From a virus: a DNA stretch of 54,310 bases. The DNA is taken from the IMG/VR virus record IMGVR_UViG_3300020021_000018, positions 1-54,310 of that record. One strand, given 5' to 3'. Every line of letters begins with the position of its first letter. Positions within the stretch are counted from its first letter, which is position 1. The position numbers and the translations under genes were made by a program. Below the pieces are notes generated by a model, which saw nothing but the letters and a program-made list of their open reading frames with translations, did not search any database and was not told the DNA's origin. Shown here piece after piece: positions 1-7,264 of the stretch.

Positions 1-187
1 CAAGGCCATCGAGGTGTATGACGTGCTCGACAGCGGCATCGATACCGTCGACGTCGGGTGTGAAGAACTTACCCGCCATATTGTTGGTGCTCACGATCGA
101 GATCAGGCCTTGGGAGTCCCCGTGAATCAGGTCGATCCAGTTACGTACAGCTTCCCGGTCTGCGGAGAGGGCCTGATCCACGTCCAT
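1..187 (-). CDS. Primase/polymerase-like protein, N-terminal part (cut by window edge)
   Basis: The reading frame starts with ATG at 187, behind a GGGGAG ribosome site, and runs off the left edge, leaving 62 residues. The visible part contains NWIDLIHGDSQGLISI and a following acidic helix. This resembles the start of actinophage primase-polymerase or primase-helicase proteins, in which a short 'fL..l.g...G.i.i' segment precedes the catalytic domain. No catalytic residues are visible, so the function is an inference from a short stretch and from the neighbouring SSB-like and nuclease genes. Confidence 0.5.
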   Translation of the reverse strand, partial: MDVDQALSADREAVRNWIDLIHGDSQGLISIVSTNNMAGKFFTPDVDGIDAAVEHVIHLDGL

Positions 188-241
188 ATATATCTCCCCT
201 AAACGAAGCAACCCCGCCTCAACACGGCTGGGGATTTGGTC

Positions 242-270
242 AACATAGCACCGAGGGGCCAAGATCAGAC
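242..270 (-). promoter_or_regulatory. Candidate promoter for the primase-like gene
   Basis: On the minus strand a -10 TATGTT (247-242) lies 17 bases from a poor -35 GTCTGA. The spacer carries CCCCTCGGTG, which resembles the CCC/GGG element in the spacers of other promoters here. The -35 is weak, so the call rests mainly on that shared element. Confidence 0.35.
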
Positions 271-334
271 GCAGATAGTTGCGGGAGAATTTTCGTGTAG
301 GCTACAGGGGACTCCATGATCCGAGTCTCCTGAG

Positions 335-371
335 AAGTAGCCCCGCGACTGCTCGGTTCGCGGGGCTACTT
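335..371. terminator. Bidirectional hairpin terminator
   Basis: A perfect 14-bp inverted repeat (335-348 with 358-371) encloses a 9-base loop. It lies between the 3' end of the SSB-like gene and the promoter region of the next minus-strand gene. It would end transcription from the SSB side. Confidence 0.8.
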
Positions 372-382
372 CGCGTCTAGGA

Positions 383-1081
383 TCAGAAAGGCGGCTCAGA
401 ATCGAAGCCGTCATCGACGACGACGGCGTGCCCCGGCAGATTCGCTACGCCAGCAGCCTGCTGTGCCTTGAGACGATCCAGCATCGACATGCGGGACTCC
501 TCAGCATTCACGGCCGGCACACTCGGCGTGACACCCTCAGGGCGCTGCGCTGAGGTCGGGTTACCGAAGAATTCGTCCTGCTCGACAACAGCGGGCGCCT
601 GGTAGTTGGCTGCCCAGTAGTTCTTCCAGCGGCCATCCTCATACTTCTTCGCCAAGAACTTGATGGCCAGGATGCCGCCTGGTTCGATGCGCTTCGCGCC
701 GGCCTTCATCACCGCGTCCTGGAGGACCTTCTGAAGCTCACCACCCTTGACATAAATGGCGCGGATGCCATCATCTTCGGCGTCTACCCGCTGATCCGTT
801 TGGATCTTGATGACGACCTGCTTCTTCGGCTGGGTCTTCGCCTCATCCCACCAGAGAAGCTCCCCCGCATTGGCCTGCCCCTTCGCACCCGTCTGCTGGC
901 GGGTGCCGGGACGCTCGACAACCATGCCGCGCTCGATGAAGCCCTGAATCTTGTCCGGGAGCTGACCGGATCCGAAGGGTGGCGCACCCCACGTAGCGGA
1001 GCGGACCTTCTTGCCACCCATGAGGAGGGCGTCGGCTTCGGACCAGTCGTCGTTGTAATACGTTTCGTTGCCTGGTTGCAT
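383..1081 (-). CDS. Single-stranded DNA-binding protein-like
   Basis: 232 residues. The protein ends in an acidic tip, DDGFDSEPPF, closely like the C-terminal tail of bacterial and phage SSB proteins that recruits partner enzymes. A low-complexity stretch of about 60 residues comes before it. The central part (residues 85-165) has alternating basic and hydrophobic strands compatible with an OB fold, but I cannot prove one by eye. The gene lies just downstream of a Cas4/RecB-type nuclease gene and before a primase-like gene, so a replication or recombination role fits. Confidence 0.55.
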   Translation of the reverse strand: MQPGNETYYNDDWSEADALLMGGKKVRSATWGAPPFGSGQLPDKIQGFIERGMVVERPGTRQQTGAKGQANAGELLWWDEAKTQPKKQVVIKIQTDQRVDAEDDGIRAIYVKGGELQKVLQDAVMKAGAKRIEPGGILAIKFLAKKYEDGRWKNYWAANYQAPAVVEQDEFFGNPTSAQRPEGVTPSVPAVNAEESRMSMLDRLKAQQAAGVANLPGHAVVVDDGFDSEPPF

Positions 1082-1094
1082 GGCTTCTCCTTGG

Positions 1095-2021
1095 TTACAG
1101 GATTCCCTTGAACTCCCGCGCCTCGCGCGCGACCTTCATCTCCTCAGCTGTCCCATTCGATCCGGGGCAGCCCGACTCATCCGGTCCTTGATCGGATGAG
1201 AGCCTATTATTGTTGTACTCACATGGCCAGCACTGGCTTCCAGGGGTCATAGGGACCTGTGGCCATATGTTTTCCACGCCATCGGATTCCAGCTTGATCA
1301 TCTGACTCGCGATGCCGTAGACACGCTTCAAAGCGGCGAGGGCGATACGCCTGTCGTAAGGCTCACGGTAGATCCACATGTCACGTAGTCGCCCACCACG
1401 CGGGAAGAAAACAAGTACGACATCCCGTACAGGTCTTCCCGCGCGTTCGTGTGCCAGACCATACGTCTGCAATTGAACTCGGTAATGATGGGGCAGGTCT
1501 GGGGCGTGATCAGGGAGGCCATGCTTCTTGAGTGACTTAATGTCTTCGATGCCATTGACAGTCTTCCAATCGATGACGTCCTGGCCATCGTAGAGATCCG
1601 AATGCGCTGTGATCATCTCGTCGACAGGCATCTCAAGTTCGGTACGCCACTTGCGAAGACGGTCATCGCCAGCATCCTTCTGGTAGAAGCCGACTGCCTC
1701 CTCAAGCCAGGAATGGATAGCGGTCCCCACCAGGGCAGGCCACGGATCGGCACGGAAGTTGACCTGCTTCGAGCCGGCCAGGACACGGGCAATGAAATGA
1801 TCACACGGGTGACCGATCTCGCTCGGCCCGATAGCGGTCTGTAGTGTCCGGGCCGCATTATCATCCGCGTAGGTGATGAAGTCCATGATCTGGCCACGCA
1901 GGACAGCGTTACGTTCGTCGTAGAGGACCTGCGGATCGCAGGCAGGGTGGTAGTCGGCGCCAGCATCCATATGGATCTGGTCGAGATGTGAGCCGCATTT
2001 GCGGCACATCTCACGCGTCAT
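1095..2021 (-). CDS. Cas4/RecB-type PD-(D/E)XK exonuclease
   Basis: 308 residues. The visible nuclease core has SEIGHPC (67-73), G99-TAIH with His103, SDLYDG (141-146), the catalytic DWKT (151-154) and the QLQTY motif (183-187). Cys73 with Cys264, Cys267 and Cys285 could hold an iron-sulfur cluster as in Cas4 and AddB. An N-terminal CRKCG with a later Cys28 may add a zinc site. The family degrades DNA ends from single-stranded tails. The ATG at 2021 overlaps the previous stop by 11 bases, so the genes are probably co-translated. It likely works with the SSB-like protein in recombination or repair. Confidence 0.8.
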   Translation of the reverse strand: MTREMCRKCGSHLDQIHMDAGADYHPACDPQVLYDERNAVLRGQIMDFITYADDNAARTLQTAIGPSEIGHPCDHFIARVLAGSKQVNFRADPWPALVGTAIHSWLEEAVGFYQKDAGDDRLRKWRTELEMPVDEMITAHSDLYDGQDVIDWKTVNGIEDIKSLKKHGLPDHAPDLPHHYRVQLQTYGLAHERAGRPVRDVVLVFFPRGGRLRDMWIYREPYDRRIALAALKRVYGIASQMIKLESDGVENIWPQVPMTPGSQCWPCEYNNNRLSSDQGPDESGCPGSNGTAEEMKVAREAREFKGIL

Positions 2022-2385
2022 CCTTCACCATCTCTGGGTGGTGCCCCAGGAGGAAGGCCCAGCCGCGCAGGGTATCGAGTCTCGGGATGATGATGCCCTC
2101 TTCGTATTCGCGGATCCGTTCCGATGATGGCCAGTGCATGATGTTGCTCAGGTTTACACGCTCCCAGCCAAGATCGAGTCTCGCCTGATGCAGCTTGGTG
2201 ATCATCGGATCGACGATGTTCGGATCGACGACGAGTGTCTCGACTTCCTCCTTCTCCTTCGCCACGGCCGTGATGCGCTCACGTATCTTGGCAACGTCGC
2301 GTGCGGAGAAGCGCTGCGCAGAACCCTTGCTGTGCATGATCATGATTACTTTGCCGCCATAGGCGGACTCGATCTCCAGAGCCAT
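2011..2385 (-). CDS. Helix-turn-helix protein, XRE-like
   Basis: 124 residues from the ATG at 2385, which has the strong site AAGGAGATCTG directly upstream and overlaps the preceding stop (TGATG). The C-terminal half (about 65-120) has the pattern of a Cro/XRE domain: a helix with LDLGW, then LSNIMHWPSSERIREYEEG, ending in LDTLRGWAFLLG. The N-terminal half is a charged coiled stretch. It could be a regulator or part of the replication cluster. The target is unknown. Confidence 0.6.
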   Translation of the reverse strand: MALEIESAYGGKVIMIMHSKGSAQRFSARDVAKIRERITAVAKEKEEVETLVVDPNIVDPMITKLHQARLDLGWERVNLSNIMHWPSSERIREYEEGIIIPRLDTLRGWAFLLGHHPEMVKDDA

Positions 2386-2840
2386 CAGATCTCCTTGCGT
2401 CGTAGCTGATCCGCCTGGGATGCCGGGATGTAGGTTCCGAGACGTCCAAGCTGGATACACGTTAGCGCCCCACTACGACACTTCCTGGCGATCGTGGCCG
2501 AGGACGGGGATAAGCCCAGCTCACTCGTGATGACAGCGATCGGGAGAAGATCCTCAGGTCGCAGGCCGTGATCATCATAGAGGGACTGCTCGATCTGATC
2601 CAGATGATGTGCGAGCTGGCCGAGGCGTACCGCTGTCATACTGTGCATCCGATCGGCCATCTCAGGATCGGCTTCCCAGCGTGCAACGACCTGCCCTGCC
2701 GTTCCGAGGATCGTGGCGCATCTGCGTACGGAGAGATGGAACCTGCTGCGGCGGCTCGCCAAGCCGCCTGGGACTTGGACTACGTCACGTCCGTAGCGCT
2801 CCGCTTCGAGGATATCTAGCTCGGTAAATTCGTTGATCAT
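2385..2840 (-). CDS. DNA-binding protein with two HTH segments
   Basis: 151 residues from the ATG at 2840, placed 5 bases after GGAGG. One helix-turn-helix-like segment lies near residues 30-55 (SVRRCATILGTAGQVVARWE). A second, near the end, reads like a MerR/excisionase winged helix (LGLSPSSATIARKCRSG, then YIPASQADQLRRKE). It is the first gene of the 2840-to-383 unit, which suits a regulator. Its target is not known. Confidence 0.55.
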   Translation of the reverse strand: MINEFTELDILEAERYGRDVVQVPGGLASRRSRFHLSVRRCATILGTAGQVVARWEADPEMADRMHSMTAVRLGQLAHHLDQIEQSLYDDHGLRPEDLLPIAVITSELGLSPSSATIARKCRSGALTCIQLGRLGTYIPASQADQLRRKEI

Positions 2841-2856
2841 GGTTACCTCCAACGGC

Positions 2857-2885
2857 AATGTACCACCACGTAGGGGTGCGTAGGA
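2857..2885 (-). promoter_or_regulatory. Candidate promoter with spacer operator
   Basis: On the minus strand a good -10 TACATT is 17 bases from a poor -35 TCCTAC. The spacer ACCCCTACGTGGTGG resembles the CCC/GGGG element of other promoters in the window. It is placed to drive the 2840-to-383 gene unit. Confidence 0.45.
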
Positions 2886-2892
2886 ATATGCA

Positions 2893-2934
2893 GAATGGCC
2901 CCGCCCCCTCGGATCAGGAGGAGCGGGGCCATTC
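2893..2934. terminator. Hairpin terminator
   Basis: A perfect 12-bp inverted repeat (2893-2904 with 2923-2934) has an 18-base loop. It stands between the collagen-like gene and the next promoter on the minus strand. Confidence 0.75.
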
Positions 2935-3033
2935 CGGGCGAGAAGCAGCTGAAGCCGCTTCTCTGAGCCGCCGAGATGAAGATCGGGTAGGGAGTCGTAG
3001 GTCTCCCCCTCCATCACGGCCTACAGCAAAGAA

Positions 3034-3912
3034 CTAGTTACAGTTGGTGGCACCAACGATATTGCCGTCAGCGGCACTCTGGCCATCGTCACCCGGGTTG
3101 ATGGCATCCAGCCACTCCTGATGCGAGACATTCGTGCAGCCGGCGCCGGCCTGGATCGTCAAGTTGTAGTCCCACGAGTAAGCCGTCAGCTTTGTACCGA
3201 AAGCATTACCCGTCGTGGCCAGCGTCGCCCAGTTCGTGGTGCTGGCAGGCTTTGCCGCACCCGTCGCAGCGACCGGCACCGTACCGCTCAAGCTGGCACT
3301 ATCCGCATAGAACTGGCCCACAGCCACACCCTGGAAGGTGCCGGCGAAGGCACCCGTGATGTTGTCAGCGGTGCCATTCGGAGAGTCTGCGCCATTCACG
3401 GTGGTGAAGGTGCCATTGTCGGTCAAGGTGAAGGTGAAGAGGTAGCACTTCGCTGCCCCGCCACACTTGTCGACATCAGCCGCGCCGTTATTGGTGACGT
3501 CCACCTTCCGCGTGAAGTCGTCACTCGCCCATCCCGAAGACTCAGGCCACGAAGTGATACTGGTGGTGTGCGAAACCGAGGTGACGGCACTCGTCCCGGC
3601 CGGACCCGCAGGACCTGTCGCTCCGGTTGCCCCCGTGGCACCGGCAGGACCCGCAGGACCGGTTGCGCCGGTGGCTCCGACGTGACCGGTGGCCGCGACA
3701 TTGATGAAGGCGTAGCCGGCGGGACACGCGTGGGTATTGGTACTCGGTGCCGCCCAGTCACCATTGGGACGGATGCAGACGTTGAAGCTTCCGTTGGGCT
3801 GGACGCCGGTGGCATGCAGCGGGGTAACGGGTGTCGCATTGGCCGAAGCGGTGAAGCCTACGAGGGCTACGCCAGCGACTGCCAGGGCGAGAAGAGTCTT
3901 CTTAAATCGCAT
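3034..3912 (-). CDS. Exported collagen-like protein
   Basis: 292 residues. It starts with a clear signal peptide: MRFKK, a hydrophobic core of about 15 residues, and a probable cleavage after ASANA (22-26). Residues 76-106 are about ten Gly-X-Y triplets, mostly GAT and GPA, typical of a short bacterial or phage collagen-like triple helix. The remaining 180 residues are rich in Thr, Ala and Gly with a few cysteines and look like a beta-rich secreted domain. The ATG has AAGGAGC upstream, and the gene sits alone between hairpins. Because it has an export signal it is probably made during infection or lysogeny and placed at the cell surface. It is not an obvious tail fibre. Confidence 0.7.
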   Translation of the reverse strand: MRFKKTLLALAVAGVALVGFTASANATPVTPLHATGVQPNGSFNVCIRPNGDWAAPSTNTHACPAGYAFINVAATGHVGATGATGPAGPAGATGATGATGPAGPAGTSAVTSVSHTTSITSWPESSGWASDDFTRKVDVTNNGAADVDKCGGAAKCYLFTFTLTDNGTFTTVNGADSPNGTADNITGAFAGTFQGVAVGQFYADSASLSGTVPVAATGAAKPASTTNWATLATTGNAFGTKLTAYSWDYNLTIQAGAGCTNVSHQEWLDAINPGDDGQSAADGNIVGATNCN

Positions 3913-3957
3913 GTTGATCTTTTGCTCCTTATTGTCGGTATTACTCGTGCTCGGATG

Positions 3958-4329
3958 CTACAGGCCGTCCTGGAGCTGATCCGCGAACTCGGCCGTTTTT
4001 GCTAGCGGATCCGAAACTTTGAAGCGGCCGTCGTAGTCCTCCAGATTCATGGCGTAGACCATGTCCGGCGTGACGAACTGACCGACCGCGACATCCAGCT
4101 CGATCGTCACCGTCACCTTGCGCGTATTGGAGATACCGAGTAGATCCAGGAGGCTACCGATTGCGTAGGCGGAACCAGAATGATGCTGTCCTACCTGCGC
4201 TGCGGCTTCCAGGATCTCCCACTCATGCCACGTACGCGTCTTATCCGTCGTCACGCTGGCCTGTGGCACGAGGAGTGGCAGAGGTAGATACCCCTCCTTG
4301 TCAGCGGCCGACATTCCGTAATCTCCCAT
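3958..4329 (-). CDS. Hypothetical protein
   Basis: 123 residues from the ATG at 4329, chosen because AAAGGAGG lies 5 bases upstream. A longer frame upstream lacks such a site. It contains a helical stretch followed by a strand-rich part (RKVTVTIELDVAVGQFV). I do not recognise the family. It lies between the AAA+ ATPase gene and the collagen-like gene, with a hairpin on its upstream side. Confidence 0.55.
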   Translation of the reverse strand: MGDYGMSAADKEGYLPLPLLVPQASVTTDKTRTWHEWEILEAAAQVGQHHSGSAYAIGSLLDLLGISNTRKVTVTIELDVAVGQFVTPDMVYAMNLEDYDGRFKVSDPLAKTAEFADQLQDGL

Positions 4330-4411
4330 CTGATCCTCCTTTTCCTTCTTGTACATAAAGTCACTTAGGTTGATGTGGATGATCGGATTCACGCCTCCAG
4401 TCGGCTGAGGG

Positions 4412-4447
4412 GGATGCCCCGGTGAATCGGAATCCACCGGGGCATCC
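4412..4447. terminator. Hairpin terminator
   Basis: A perfect 13-bp inverted repeat (4412-4424 with 4435-4447) has a 10-base loop. It follows the stop of the AAA+ ATPase gene on the minus strand. Confidence 0.8.
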
Positions 4448-4452
4448 TTGTA

Positions 4453-5979
4453 CTAGTCCTGCGCTTCGCGATCTTCGTCGTAGTCGAGCATCGCGTCACC
4501 CTCGGCGTCGTAGCCGGCGTAAGCCGTGTGGTTGATGACGTCACCCACGATGTCACGGAAGAGATCATCCAAGGTGCAGACATTCGCACCCTCAGCCGCC
4601 TCCTCCATGAGGGCCAGCTGCGGACGCAGACCCAGGGCGGCATCCACCAGATCGTCGGTGGTCACCATGTCGGGCTTACCACCGCTACGCGAGATCGAGT
4701 AACGCATCGCACGATTGATGGCCTCGACGGCGAAAGCGGGCAGGAAGCCGATGAAGGCCTTCCCGACACGCTCGTAGTCGATATCGCTGAGAAGCTTCGC
4801 CGGGACAAGATTCTCCACGAGGCGCTTGAAGCCGGACGGATCCAGCTCAGCGACGTGGATCACCGCATCGAGCCGGCCCGGACGAAGAACAGCCTTCTGG
4901 ATCTTCTCCACAAAGTTGGTGGTGAAGCCGGCGACGACCTCTCCACCCTTGGAAGTGATCCCGTCGAGCATGTCCAGAAGCTTCGAGATCTGATCTGCTG
5001 TGCCGCCATTGGCCAGCAGATCGATGTCCTCGAACCAGACAACGGCAGGAGCGTAAAGCTTCGCCGTATTGAGGACCTCACCCAGATCGTCCTTGCCGGT
5101 GCGGCACAGGATGTAGGTCCAGCCATTGGCCTGCGCATGCTGCGCGGTCAAGATGCCGGCCGACGTCTTACCGGTGCCGTAGGGGCCTTCCAGGAGGACG
5201 GCGCGCTTGAGTGGAATCTTCAGATCACGCATCGTCTGCGTGTGCTTCAGCAGGCTCCACAGGTTCGCGTCGAGCTGCGTCTGCACCTCTTCCGAGAAGA
5301 TGATCGTCTTCGGATCCACCCGATTCACATCGAGGAAGACGGGCTCGGTACCACCCGTGATCGCACGACCCTTGTAGATCGAGTTGTGCTTCAGCTCCTC
5401 CTCGACAAGCTGGAAGAAGGCCTCGATGTGCTTGCGATACTTCTTCGGTGCGTCGACCGCCAGGACGAAGATCATCCCGTATTCGCGATCCTTCGAATCG
5501 CCGAGGGTGAAAGTTGCCTCCAGGGGTGGGAACTCAACATCACCCCACGGAACCTGGACACTCTGCCCCGGACCGGTTTCGATCGTGATCAGGGCCGGCG
5601 GGTTCGTTCCGAAGAAGCTCACCTGTGCTTTGCCGATCCCGGCCGTTCCGAAGTTCTTCATCATCGCCGCATCGAAAGCATGCGCGCCATCCCAGGGACG
5701 GTAATTGAACTTCCGCTGGAAGGTGCAGTGCCCCGTCTGCGACTTCTCGTACCGCTCCAGGTAGTCGATCGCGTCGCCGACACGTCCCTCGTAGGTGCCC
5801 GGAAGGACGATCTTGTCGCCGTCGAAGAGGATGTCGTCATCGGTGACGGTCAGCCCCCCGAGTACTTCGAGACTCGCGATGATCGCCATGCGGACCTGAT
5901 CCGCCTGGGAGATCTTCGCCTTCTCGGTACGGTGTGCTTCAACGACGGCACCCATCAGATCTTTCACATCAATACTCAT
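4453..5979 (-). CDS. AAA+ ATPase
   Basis: 508 residues. The AAA+ module occupies about 255-400: Walker A GPYGTGKT (265-272), Walker B VVWFEDID (313-320), a sensor-like TTN (353-355) and RPGR (366-369), the arginine-finger region of the FtsH/Cdc48 class. The first 230 residues form a separate domain that may bind a substrate or partner. The C-terminus is acidic. It has no protease domain, so remodelling of protein complexes is the likely role. The start has GAAGGAGG upstream. It has its own promoter and terminator, so it is a single-gene unit. Confidence 0.8.
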   Translation of the reverse strand: MSIDVKDLMGAVVEAHRTEKAKISQADQVRMAIIASLEVLGGLTVTDDDILFDGDKIVLPGTYEGRVGDAIDYLERYEKSQTGHCTFQRKFNYRPWDGAHAFDAAMMKNFGTAGIGKAQVSFFGTNPPALITIETGPGQSVQVPWGDVEFPPLEATFTLGDSKDREYGMIFVLAVDAPKKYRKHIEAFFQLVEEELKHNSIYKGRAITGGTEPVFLDVNRVDPKTIIFSEEVQTQLDANLWSLLKHTQTMRDLKIPLKRAVLLEGPYGTGKTSAGILTAQHAQANGWTYILCRTGKDDLGEVLNTAKLYAPAVVWFEDIDLLANGGTADQISKLLDMLDGITSKGGEVVAGFTTNFVEKIQKAVLRPGRLDAVIHVAELDPSGFKRLVENLVPAKLLSDIDYERVGKAFIGFLPAFAVEAINRAMRYSISRSGGKPDMVTTDDLVDAALGLRPQLALMEEAAEGANVCTLDDLFRDIVGDVINHTAYAGYDAEGDAMLDYDEDREAQD

Positions 5980-6024
5980 GATCCTCCTTCTCCTGTTCGC
6001 TTCTGATCCGAAGCGACGAGAGGA

Positions 6025-6053
6025 ACCGTAGCACCCCCGCCAGGGGAGCGCAA
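6025..6053 (-). promoter_or_regulatory. Promoter of the AAA+ gene with spacer operator
   Basis: On the minus strand -35 TTGCGC (6053-6048) and -10 TACGGT (6030-6025) are 17 bases apart. The spacer TCCCCTGGCGGGGGTGC contains the shared CCC-GG-GGGGG element. Transcription would start about 35 bases before the ATG at 5979. Confidence 0.6.
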
Positions 6054-6078
6054 GTCATAAGTTCCCACAACAGGTGGC

Positions 6079-6138
6079 GGCCCCGACGGGCCTATCCTTG
6101 CCCGCCGGGGCCTTTGGGTTTCAACCTTGAAAAGGTTG
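6079..6138 (-). terminator. Terminator region behind the permuted RNA genes
   Basis: A 13-bp hairpin (6079-6091 with 6100-6112) is fully paired on the minus strand with one G-U pair, but has an A-C mismatch on the plus strand. This indicates minus-strand use. A second hairpin of 7 bp with a 3-base loop (6122-6138) comes just before it. Together they mark the 3' end of the transcript carrying the tRNA-like RNAs. Confidence 0.65.
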
Positions 6139-6203
6139 TTCATAAACCGAGTGTCACCTTACATCACCAGCGCACGTTTAAAGCCAAGATCATTCTGAGT
6201 CTA

Positions 6204-6275
6204 TCCAGTGCTCTGCCATTGAGCTACAGGGCCAAGTTTGGAGGCCCCATTGAGATTCGAACTCAAACCCCTGGA
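6204..6275 (-). ncRNA. Permuted tRNA-like RNA, copy 2
   Basis: Read on the minus strand, the 3' half comes first: TCCAG, a 4-base variable loop, TTGAG-TTCGAAT-CTCAA (T arm), TGGGGCC, T, CCA. After a 5-base linker AACTT comes the 5' half: GGCCCTG, TA, D arm GCTC-AATGGCA-GAGC, A, CTGGA. The halves match as one tRNA. The acceptor GGCCCTG pairs with TGGGGCC (two wobbles) and the anticodon stem CTGGA pairs with TCCAG. Bases next to the open stem (TTTTCTT) could supply the loop, but U37 would be abnormal. Flanks carry GTTTGAG (6351-6345) and AGACTCAGA (6202-6194), as in copy 1. It could be a permuted tRNA or a Y-RNA-like tRNA mimic. Confidence 0.75.
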
Positions 6276-6411
6276 AAGAAAAGCCTTGACTGGTTGATCT
6301 GGTGAAGGGTGGATCTTTATTGAGACTAGAGCGAGAATCTGAGACTCAAACGTCAAACTACTTCGACGCCTATGAATCTGATCATCTCAATCTGAGTCTC
6401 GCAGTCGGCGC

Positions 6412-6487
6412 CGAGGTCCCTCTGCCAATTGGGGTACCGGGGCATGAATGGAGCCCCAGCCAGGATTCGAACCTGGACATTGCCTCG
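6412..6487 (-). ncRNA. Permuted tRNA-like RNA, copy 1
   Basis: The order is the same as in copy 2. The 3' half is CGAGG, a 6-base variable loop, CCAGG-TTCGAAT-CCTGG, CTGGGGC, T, CCA. After the linker TTCAT comes the 5' half: GCCCCGG, TA, D arm CCCC-AATTGGCAG-AGGG, A, CCTCG. The acceptor strands pair over 7 bp with one wobble, and CCTCG pairs with CGAGG, extending to CCTCGGC/GTCGAGG. The T loop TTCGAAT and the GG of the D loop are canonical. No matching 5' half lies upstream and no matching 3' half downstream. The flanks carry GTTTGAG (6514-6508) and AGACTCAGA (6399-6391). No normal U33 anticodon loop can be built from the adjacent bases. Confidence 0.75.
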
Positions 6488-6526
6488 ACTATGGCTACGT
6501 CCCCGCGCTCAAACGGGGAGCTTTGG

Positions 6527-7264
6527 TCAACTACCCAGAAGGTAGTTGAAGACAGGGGTGGAAAGGTCGACACCTTCCGGGACCGTCGTCATATTCGCCT
6601 CTTCACGCGCGAACTTGACCGCCTCCTGAAGCTTCGAAACCTTCGCCAGCAGGAGAGCCTTCTCCGGAGCGGGCATCGCACCCGAGAACTTCGTCGTCGT
6701 CCACGTACCAACAATCACATCCTCGGTGAACATCTGCACCTGAGCCGGGTGCTTCTCCGTCGCGATGGCCAGGACGTGATTCTTCGGAACCTTCGCCGTA
6801 CGCGTCGACTGCTTCGATGTCGACTTGTAGACACCTGTCGTCGGGTCCAGACTCCAGTCCTCCGAAGGGTCCAGAAGGGGAAGCTTCGTCACGAAGGTGT
6901 GTACGTCGACGAGCTGCTTCTCCAAGAACATCAGCGTTGTCACTGGAACGTCGGCCAGGACGGTGACGCCATCGACCGTCACATTGCCACGGGCGACCGT
7001 ATTGGCCTCATCCAGTTCAGCAACAACATTGAACATCTTGGAAAGATCCAGGCGCAGCTGCGCCAGGGCACCCGTCGTCGTGATCTGAACCTTCGTAAAC
7101 TCGGGCGGGAGCTGGTCACCCAGCTCATCCTTCGGAGAGTACGTCTTGGTGATGCCGGAGATCAGGGGAGCCTTCTGCACATTGCGGAAGGTCTCCGTCC
7201 AGGCCGCCTGAGCTTCACGCTTCTTCGTCTGCGCGATGGCGATGATTTGATTCAGTCGAGTCAT
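6527..7264 (-). CDS. Conserved hypothetical protein next to the permuted RNAs
   Basis: 245 residues, soluble, with mixed helices and strands and no export signal. Motifs such as SKTYSPKDE-like (ITKTYSPKDELGDQLP), FLEKQLVDVHTFV and KFAREEAN recall a family of unknown function that I know from Streptomyces genomes and phages. I am not certain of its domain number. The ATG overlaps the HNH stop (ATGA). The permuted RNA genes begin about 40 bases after its stop and are probably on the same transcript, so a role with these RNAs is possible but unproven. Confidence 0.55.
   Translation of the reverse strand: MTRLNQIIAIAQTKKREAQAAWTETFRNVQKAPLISGITKTYSPKDELGDQLPPEFTKVQITTTGALAQLRLDLSKMFNVVAELDEANTVARGNVTVDGVTVLADVPVTTLMFLEKQLVDVHTFVTKLPLLDPSEDWSLDPTTGVYKSTSKQSTRTAKVPKNHVLAIATEKHPAQVQMFTEDVIVGTWTTTKFSGAMPAPEKALLLAKVSKLQEAVKFAREEANMTTVPEGVDLSTPVFNYLLGS

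Noticed and set aside
3121-4005. Plus-strand frame opposite the collagen-like gene
   Set aside because: Arg- and Gly-rich composition typical of an antisense frame; the minus frame has a signal peptide and Gly-X-Y triplets.
4528-6006. Plus-strand open frame of 492 codons opposite the AAA+ gene
   Set aside because: Walker motifs and a good ribosome site are on the minus strand. The plus frame has no family pattern.
6239-6443. One normal-order tRNA with an insert, from the 5' half at 6443 to the 3' half at 6239
   Set aside because: The acceptor strands (GCCCCGG and TGGGGCC) and anticodon stems (CCTCG and TCCAG) of these two halves do not pair. Each half pairs only with the one on its other side.
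6204-6487. Group I intron splitting the tRNA-like genes, including a permuted intron-exon arrangement
   Set aside because: I looked for a U before a 5' site, a G before a 3' site and P3/P7-type core strands in the flanks. The junction bases do not give a seven-base anticodon loop and no convincing core was found by eye.
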